Assembly (NCBI RefSeq): GCF_000757485.1 | Contig: NZ_JPYO01000043.1 | Coordinates: 62,001 to 126,000 of the forward strand | Reading direction: 5' to 3' | Origin: Achromobacter sp. RTa | GTDB taxonomy: Bacteria; Pseudomonadota; Gammaproteobacteria; Burkholderiales; Burkholderiaceae_B | Length of the DNA: 64,000 nt | In this document: piece by piece, positions 63,442 through 64,000 of the stretch | Numbering within the stretch: the first letter of the stretch is position 1 | Layout: each line of letters begins with the position of its first letter | Notes under the pieces: model-generated | The model's input: the letters and a program-made list of their open reading frames with translations, nothing else | Told to the model about the DNA's origin: nothing | The model's database searches: none | Translations under genes and position numbers: made by a program

Positions 63442-64000
63442 AGTGCCTCTCCGCGCGCCTCGCGCAGGCCGGCGGGCGTGCCCGCCGACGTATCGGCGTC
63501 CTCGGACTTGAGTTCGCCGGCGCGCTTGAGGAAGTACGAGGCGAGCACCGGGGCCAGGATGGAGCTGATCAGCACGCACGCGGCGACCTGCGCGGTGGCG
63601 GTCGAGACGTATTGCTGGAAGTTGGGGTCGGCCGCGGCCACGACGGCGGGGGTGGCGATGGCGTTGCCGGCGGTGGTGCCGGCCGCGAAGCCCAGGCCGC
63701 TCTTGCCGCCACGGCGCAGGATCAGGCGATAGCCCAGATAGACCAGGCCGCCCGTAATGGGGCTGATGATCAGGCCCAGGATCAGGCCGCTGATGCCGCC
63801 GCTGACGACGGCGCCCAGGTTGATGCCGGTACCCAGCGCGAAGGCGAAGAACGGGATGACGATGTTGGGCACGGGCTTGAGCACGTCGCGCCACTTGGGG
63901 TCCAGGTTGCCCACGACCACGCCGAGCAGGAAGGGCACCAGCGCCGCCACCAGGGCGATCATGGGGATGTCGGCCAGGCCCGAGGCGCCCAGGAACAGCA
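63438..64000 (-). CDS. KdgT-type 2-keto-3-deoxygluconate permease (5' end outside window)
   Basis: The minus-strand frame is open to the window edge, so the N-terminus is missing. The visible 187 residues match the KdgT family: GASGLADIPMIALVAALVPFLLG, GNLDPKWRDVLKPVPNIVIPFFAFALG and AAGTTAGNAIATPAVVAAADP. Several membrane helices are clear. It is upstream in the operon with the kinase, the PdxA2-like enzyme and GntR, so it likely imports the sugar acid. Confidence 0.88.
   Translation of the reverse strand, partial: LFLGASGLADIPMIALVAALVPFLLGVVVGNLDPKWRDVLKPVPNIVIPFFAFALGTGINLGAVVSGGISGLILGLIISPITGGLVYLGYRLILRRGGKSGLGFAAGTTAGNAIATPAVVAAADPNFQQYVSTATAQVAACVLISSILAPVLASYFLKRAGELKSEDADTSAGTPAGLREARGEAL

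Overview
The window is about 64 kb of high-GC DNA, mostly near two-thirds G+C by eye. It reads as the chromosome of a betaproteobacterium of the family Alcaligenaceae, most like Achromobacter or a denitrifying Bordetella. The reasons are the repeated Bug-type solute-binding proteins next to IclR regulators, a clade I nosRZDFYLX cluster beside azurin, the imelysin / di-heme oxidoreductase / DUF1513 iron cluster, and protein sequences typical of that family. The species assignment is inference.

Layout. 1-4.1 kb: a cut-off membrane gene, an SDR-MDR oxidoreductase pair with a divergent LysR regulator, a histone-H1-tailed DUF6496 protein and a dodecin. 4.1-5.0 kb: a long intergenic region with four identically spaced 35-bp units, each carrying a DnaA-box-like core, then a duplicated 90-bp GC-rich palindromic element. 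5-12.8 kb: FMN reductase, an ABM-domain membrane protein, the four-gene imelysin operon and an MscS channel. 12.8-16.6 kb: an IclR/Bug pair, trmJ and suhB. 16.6-26.2 kb: nosRZDFYLX on the minus strand and azurin on the plus strand. The divergent nosR and azurin promoters each show an FNR/DNR-like box centred at -41.5 with a -10 hexamer at exactly the expected place. 26.4-38.6 kb: housekeeping genes (TerC/CBS protein, uppP, lpxH, a cyclophilin, a TPR protein, cysS, a DNA glycosylase, accA, tilS, lysC, tRNA-Ser, mnmH) with a 187-bp inverted-repeat element after uppP.

38.6-47.4 kb is the accessory part. It holds a visibly lower-GC two-gene operon coding a secreted GH25 lysozyme and a secreted caspase-like protease fused to a degenerate GH25 domain. 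Next come three identical tRNA-Arg(ACG) genes, with a beta-barrel protein, a DUF1254 protein, a DUF3313 lipoprotein and a DUF3079 protein between copies 2 and 3. After them lies a pair of genes sharing an unnamed small domain, once alone and once fused to an XRE helix-turn-helix. The caspase/GH25 pair is the best candidate here for an undescribed system.

47.5-64 kb: a sirtuin, a thiol dioxygenase, and an IclR-controlled locus (Bug protein and flavoprotein on one side; CaiB, crotonase-like protein, IpdAB-like CoA-transferase and acyl-CoA ligase on the other). The IclR locus shares a perfect 15-bp palindrome. After it come a SUKH / lipoprotein / membrane-protein operon and, at the edge, a GntR / PdxA2-like / four-carbon sugar-acid kinase / KdgT-type permease operon.
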